Source: Dehalococcoidia bacterium
GTDB taxonomy: Bacteria; Chloroflexota; Dehalococcoidia; Dehalococcoidales; JAUXAE01
Direction of reading: 5' to 3'
NCBI GenBank assembly: GCA_030665535.1
Contig: DAOUZU010000042.1
Location: forward strand, 1 to 7,977
Length of the DNA stretch: 7,977 bases
Below, piece by piece: positions 6,101-7,977 of the stretch. Both the position numbers and the translations under genes were made by a program. The notes beneath the pieces were generated by a model. That model searched no databases. It saw only the letters and a program-made list of their open reading frames with translations, and had not been told where the DNA came from. Numbering within the stretch: the stretch's first letter is position 1; each line of letters opens with the position of its first letter.

Positions 6101-7765
6101 CCTGCTAAATACGGCTCCGGAACTGGCCGGGCCTACATTTTCGGCGTAGCGCCTTAAATAACCGCTTTTTATGCGGGGTTCGAACTCGGCCAACCCCGCC
6201 AGGCGCTCTTTAATCTGGTTATCGCTCAACTCAACCTCAAGGCTGTAATTGGCTATATCTATCTTAATTATATCCCCCGACTGCAATGCGGCGATAGGGC
6301 CCCGGCTGGCTGCCTCCGGGGAGACATGGCCGATGGCAGCGCCGCGAGTAGCACCGGAGAAACGGCCGTCGGTTATAAGAGCCACTTCCTTATCCATGCC
6401 CATACCGGCCAGCAGCGATGTCGGCGTCAGCATCTCCCTCATGCCGGGACCGCCCCTGGGCCCCTCGTAGCGGATGACGATGACATCACCGGCCTTTATC
6501 TTGCCTTCCATAATGGCCGTAGTGGCTTCCTCTTCGGACTCAAATATCCGGGCCGGGCCTGTGTGTGCCATCATCTCCGGGGCCACCGCCGACCGCTTCA
6601 CCACCGCCCCCTGTGGGGCCAGGTTGCCGAAGAGGATGGCAAGGCCACCTTTGGCCGTACAGGGATCCGCCACCGTATGGATCACCTTGCCATCGGCCGC
6701 TTTGGCTTCATCGGTTATCTGCCCAGTAGTCTTTCCGGATGCGGTTATACTGCCGATGTTGAGAAACGGTCTTAGCTGCCTCATTATGGCCGGTATACCA
6801 CCGGTGGCGTCCAGGTCCTCAATATGATATTCGCCGGCAGGCCGCAACTTTGAAAGACAGGGCGTCCGATCGCTTATTTCGTTTACCATCTGCAAAGTGA
6901 AATCAATCCCCGCCTCGCTGGCCAGCGCCATCAGGTGCAGAACCGAGTTGGTACTGCCGCCCAAGGCCACATCTACGGTGAAGGCGTTGTGAATGGCCTC
7001 CCTGGTGACTATATCGCTGGGCCTTACCTTATCAGCTAGAAGTTTCATTACCTGCCACCCGGCCGCTTCGGCCAACTGACGGCGCCGGCTGTCAACCGCC
7101 GGAATGGTGCCGTTACCCGGCAAAGCCATCCCCAGGGCCTCGGTGAGGCAGTTCATCGTATTGGCGGTGAACATTCCGGCACAACTGCCGCAGCCGGGGC
7201 AGGCCACCTCCTCAAGCCGGGCGAGCTCTGCTTCGGTCATGGTTCCCCTGGCTACCTTACCCACCGCCTCAAAGACAGAGTTAAGGTCTACCTTTTCAGT
7301 TCCGCGGGCCGTCTCCAGATGCCCGGCCAGCATAGGGCCGCCGGATATGAATATGGCCGGTACGTCCAGCCTCACCGCCGCCATCAGCATACCGGGTATT
7401 ATTTTATCGCAGTTGGTTACGAATACCAGGGCATCGAAGGCATGGGCCTCGGCCATTATCTCCACCGAGTCTGCTATCAGCTCACGGCTGGGCAGGCTGT
7501 ACTTCATACCGGGATGGTTCATGGCAATACCGTCGCAGACAGCAATGGTATTAAACTCAAAGGGCACGCCGCCGCCCTGGCGCACGCCGTTTTTAACCGC
7601 TCCGGCCAGCTCAGCGAGGTGCATATGGCCGGGAACAACCTCGGTAAAGCTGTTGACGATACCGATAAACGGCTTTTCCATATCGGCCGTCGTACAGCCC
7701 AGGGCGCGCAGCAGCGAGCGATGGGGTGCCCGCTCTATACCTTCTTTGACCGCATAGCTCTTCAT
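6098..7765 (-). CDS. ilvD: Dihydroxy-acid dehydratase
   Basis: Dehydrates 2,3-dihydroxyisovalerate and its 3-methylvalerate homologue to the 2-oxo acids that give valine/leucine and isoleucine. The 555-residue ILVD/EDD-family protein has [15 protein letters not shown] (36-50), [20 protein letters not shown] (77-96), [11 protein letters not shown] (116-126, C119), [20 protein letters not shown] (188-207, C192), [10 protein letters not shown] (269-278) and, near the end, [20 protein letters not shown] (465-484) with the likely catalytic Ser S470. Where [2Fe-2S] members have a first cluster Cys (VTPCN-type), this protein has VPGH with G46, as in E. coli IlvD, so an oxygen-labile [4Fe-4S] cluster is predicted. 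Phosphogluconate dehydratase (Edd) is less likely given the neighbours. It is the first gene of the operon; the ATG at 7765 has GGAG 7 bases upstream (7773-7776). Confidence 0.97.
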   Translation of the reverse strand: MKSYAVKEGIERAPHRSLLRALGCTTADMEKPFIGIVNSFTEVVPGHMHLAELAGAVKNGVRQGGGVPFEFNTIAVCDGIAMNHPGMKYSLPSRELIADSVEIMAEAHAFDALVFVTNCDKIIPGMLMAAVRLDVPAIFISGGPMLAGHLETARGTEKVDLNSVFEAVGKVARGTMTEAELARLEEVACPGCGSCAGMFTANTMNCLTEALGMALPGNGTIPAVDSRRRQLAEAAGWQVMKLLADKVRPSDIVTREAIHNAFTVDVALGGSTNSVLHLMALASEAGIDFTLQMVNEISDRTPCLSKLRPAGEYHIEDLDATGGIPAIMRQLRPFLNIGSITASGKTTGQITDEAKAADGKVIHTVADPCTAKGGLAILFGNLAPQGAVVKRSAVAPEMMAHTGPARIFESEEEATTAIMEGKIKAGDVIVIRYEGPRGGPGMREMLTPTSLLAGMGMDKEVALITDGRFSGATRGAAIGHVSPEAASRGPIAALQSGDIIKIDIANYSLEVELSDNQIKERLAGLAEFEPRIKSGYLRRYAENVGPASSGAVFSR

Positions 7766-7772
7766 AGCCGGT

Positions 7773-7776
7773 CTCC
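7773..7776 (-). promoter_or_regulatory. ilvD ribosome binding site
   Basis: GGAG on the minus strand separated by ACCGGCT (7 bases) from the ATG at 7765; it supports this start, which also matches the usual N-terminus of the family. Confidence 0.65.
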
Positions 7777-7785
7777 ACGGGTTCT

Positions 7786-7791
7786 ATTATA
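7786..7791 (-). promoter_or_regulatory. Possible second -10 element close to ilvD
   Basis: The minus strand has a perfect TATAAT hexamer just after the hairpin at 7797-7819. No recognisable -35 box lies 16-18 bases upstream, where the hairpin stem is, and no TGn extension precedes it. If it were used, the transcript would start around 7779 and bypass the hairpin, leaving a leader of roughly 14 bases that still contains the ribosome site. Confidence 0.3.
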
Positions 7792-7796
7792 GTCAA

Positions 7797-7819
7797 AATC
7801 CGCCCTTGCAGGACGGATT
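7797..7819 (-). terminator. Terminator-like hairpin between the operon promoter and ilvD (possible attenuator)
   Basis: On the minus strand AATCCGTCC pairs with GGGCGGATT (9 bp, one G-U) around a 5-base TGCAA loop, followed by a short T-run (ATTTTGACT). The stem is GC-rich enough to work as a modest intrinsic terminator, although the T-run is only four long. It lies after the upstream gene but also after the TTGACA promoter, so it could end read-through from upstream, attenuate the ilv transcript, or both. Confidence 0.5.
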
Positions 7820-7858
7820 AAAGAGTGACGGGGGGAATATTTCCATTCTTGCCAGAAA

Positions 7859-7887
7859 AACATAACACAGACCAGCTTTAGTGTCAA
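7859..7887 (-). promoter_or_regulatory. Predicted sigma-70-type promoter of the ilv-leu operon
   Basis: Minus strand: a perfect -35 TTGACA (7887-7882), a 17-base spacer, and -10 TATGTT (7864-7859), which matches four of six consensus bases and is preceded by TGT, an extended -10. Transcription would begin near 7852, giving a leader of about 87 bases before the ilvD ATG. The -35 begins two bases downstream of the stop codon of the upstream reading frame (TAG, then C, then TTGACA). No operator is recognisable. Confidence 0.7.
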
Positions 7888-7888
7888 G

Positions 7889-7977
7889 CTAGATAGAGCC
7901 TGACTCAACCTGTATTAACCGCTGTATTTCCTTAAGAGGAATGGCCCCCTCCCGCAGTAGTCCGGGCGTCTCCCCAG
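7889..7977 (-). CDS. C-terminal end of an unidentified upstream gene
   Basis: One minus-strand frame is open from the window edge to a TAG at 7891-7889, giving 28 complete residues that include LLREGAIPLKEIQRLIQ and end VESGSI. The composition (helical, mixed charge) looks like real protein and the other two frames on this strand close sooner, but 28 codons are too few to be sure or to name a family. Its stop abuts the operon promoter, which fits a gene ending there in the same direction. The alternative is that this is non-coding or that a plus-strand gene begins near 7941. Confidence 0.4.
   Translation of the reverse strand, partial: GETPGLLREGAIPLKEIQRLIQVESGSI

Noticed and set aside
7793..7846. 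17-codon leader reading frame on the minus strand between promoter and ilvD
   Set aside because: It spans the hairpin and would suit an attenuator, but it has only single Ile and Leu codons, no Val and no good ribosome site, so it is not a convincing branched-chain leader peptide.
7941..7977. Plus-strand ATG with an upstream AAGAGG, as a divergent gene start
   Set aside because: The purine-rich site is only a base or two from the ATG, too close to work well, and the 12 visible codons show nothing recognisable; the minus-strand frame ending at 7889 is at least as likely.

Overview
The window is a single-direction branched-chain amino acid operon. Every gene I can support lies on the minus strand, so transcription runs from high to low coordinates: end of an unidentified gene (7977-7889), then promoter, ilvD, ilvB, ilvN, ilvC, leuA, an mgtC/sapB-type membrane protein gene, and the first 227 codons of leuC, which runs off the left edge. 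The sequence is moderately GC-rich and densely packed. The only non-coding stretches of note are the ilvD leader (7766-7888) and the ilvC-leuA gap (2648-2832). I see no mobile element, CRISPR array, tRNA, rRNA or pseudogene.

The likely source is a strict or facultative anaerobe. The ilvD-ilvB-ilvN-ilvC-leuA-leuC order is, from memory, the arrangement in Dehalococcoides and relatives (Chloroflexota), and the dihydroxy-acid dehydratase is the oxygen-sensitive, E. coli-like cluster type. This taxonomic call is an inference and was not tested by any search.

The products form one pathway. IlvB and IlvN (acetohydroxyacid synthase catalytic and regulatory subunits) condense pyruvate with pyruvate or 2-oxobutyrate. 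IlvC isomerises and reduces the product, and IlvD dehydrates it to the 2-oxo acids of valine and isoleucine. LeuA adds acetyl-CoA to 2-oxoisovalerate, and LeuC (with a LeuD partner expected beyond the left edge) isomerises the isopropylmalate. Transaminase, LeuB, LeuD and threonine deaminase genes are not in the window.

Regulation seems to start at a good sigma-70-type promoter abutting the stop codon of the upstream gene. A terminator-like hairpin lies between this promoter and ilvD. A second structured segment, with a strong hairpin that holds an unused perfect Shine-Dalgarno sequence, separates ilvC from leuA.

The points most worth a second look are: an MgtC-like membrane protein translationally interlocked with leuC; a ketol-acid reductoisomerase whose cofactor loop lacks the usual NADPH-phosphate ligands and carries a Glu where NADH enzymes do; and the two structured leaders. 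I did not find a wholly new multi-gene system; this is mostly a conventional biosynthetic operon.
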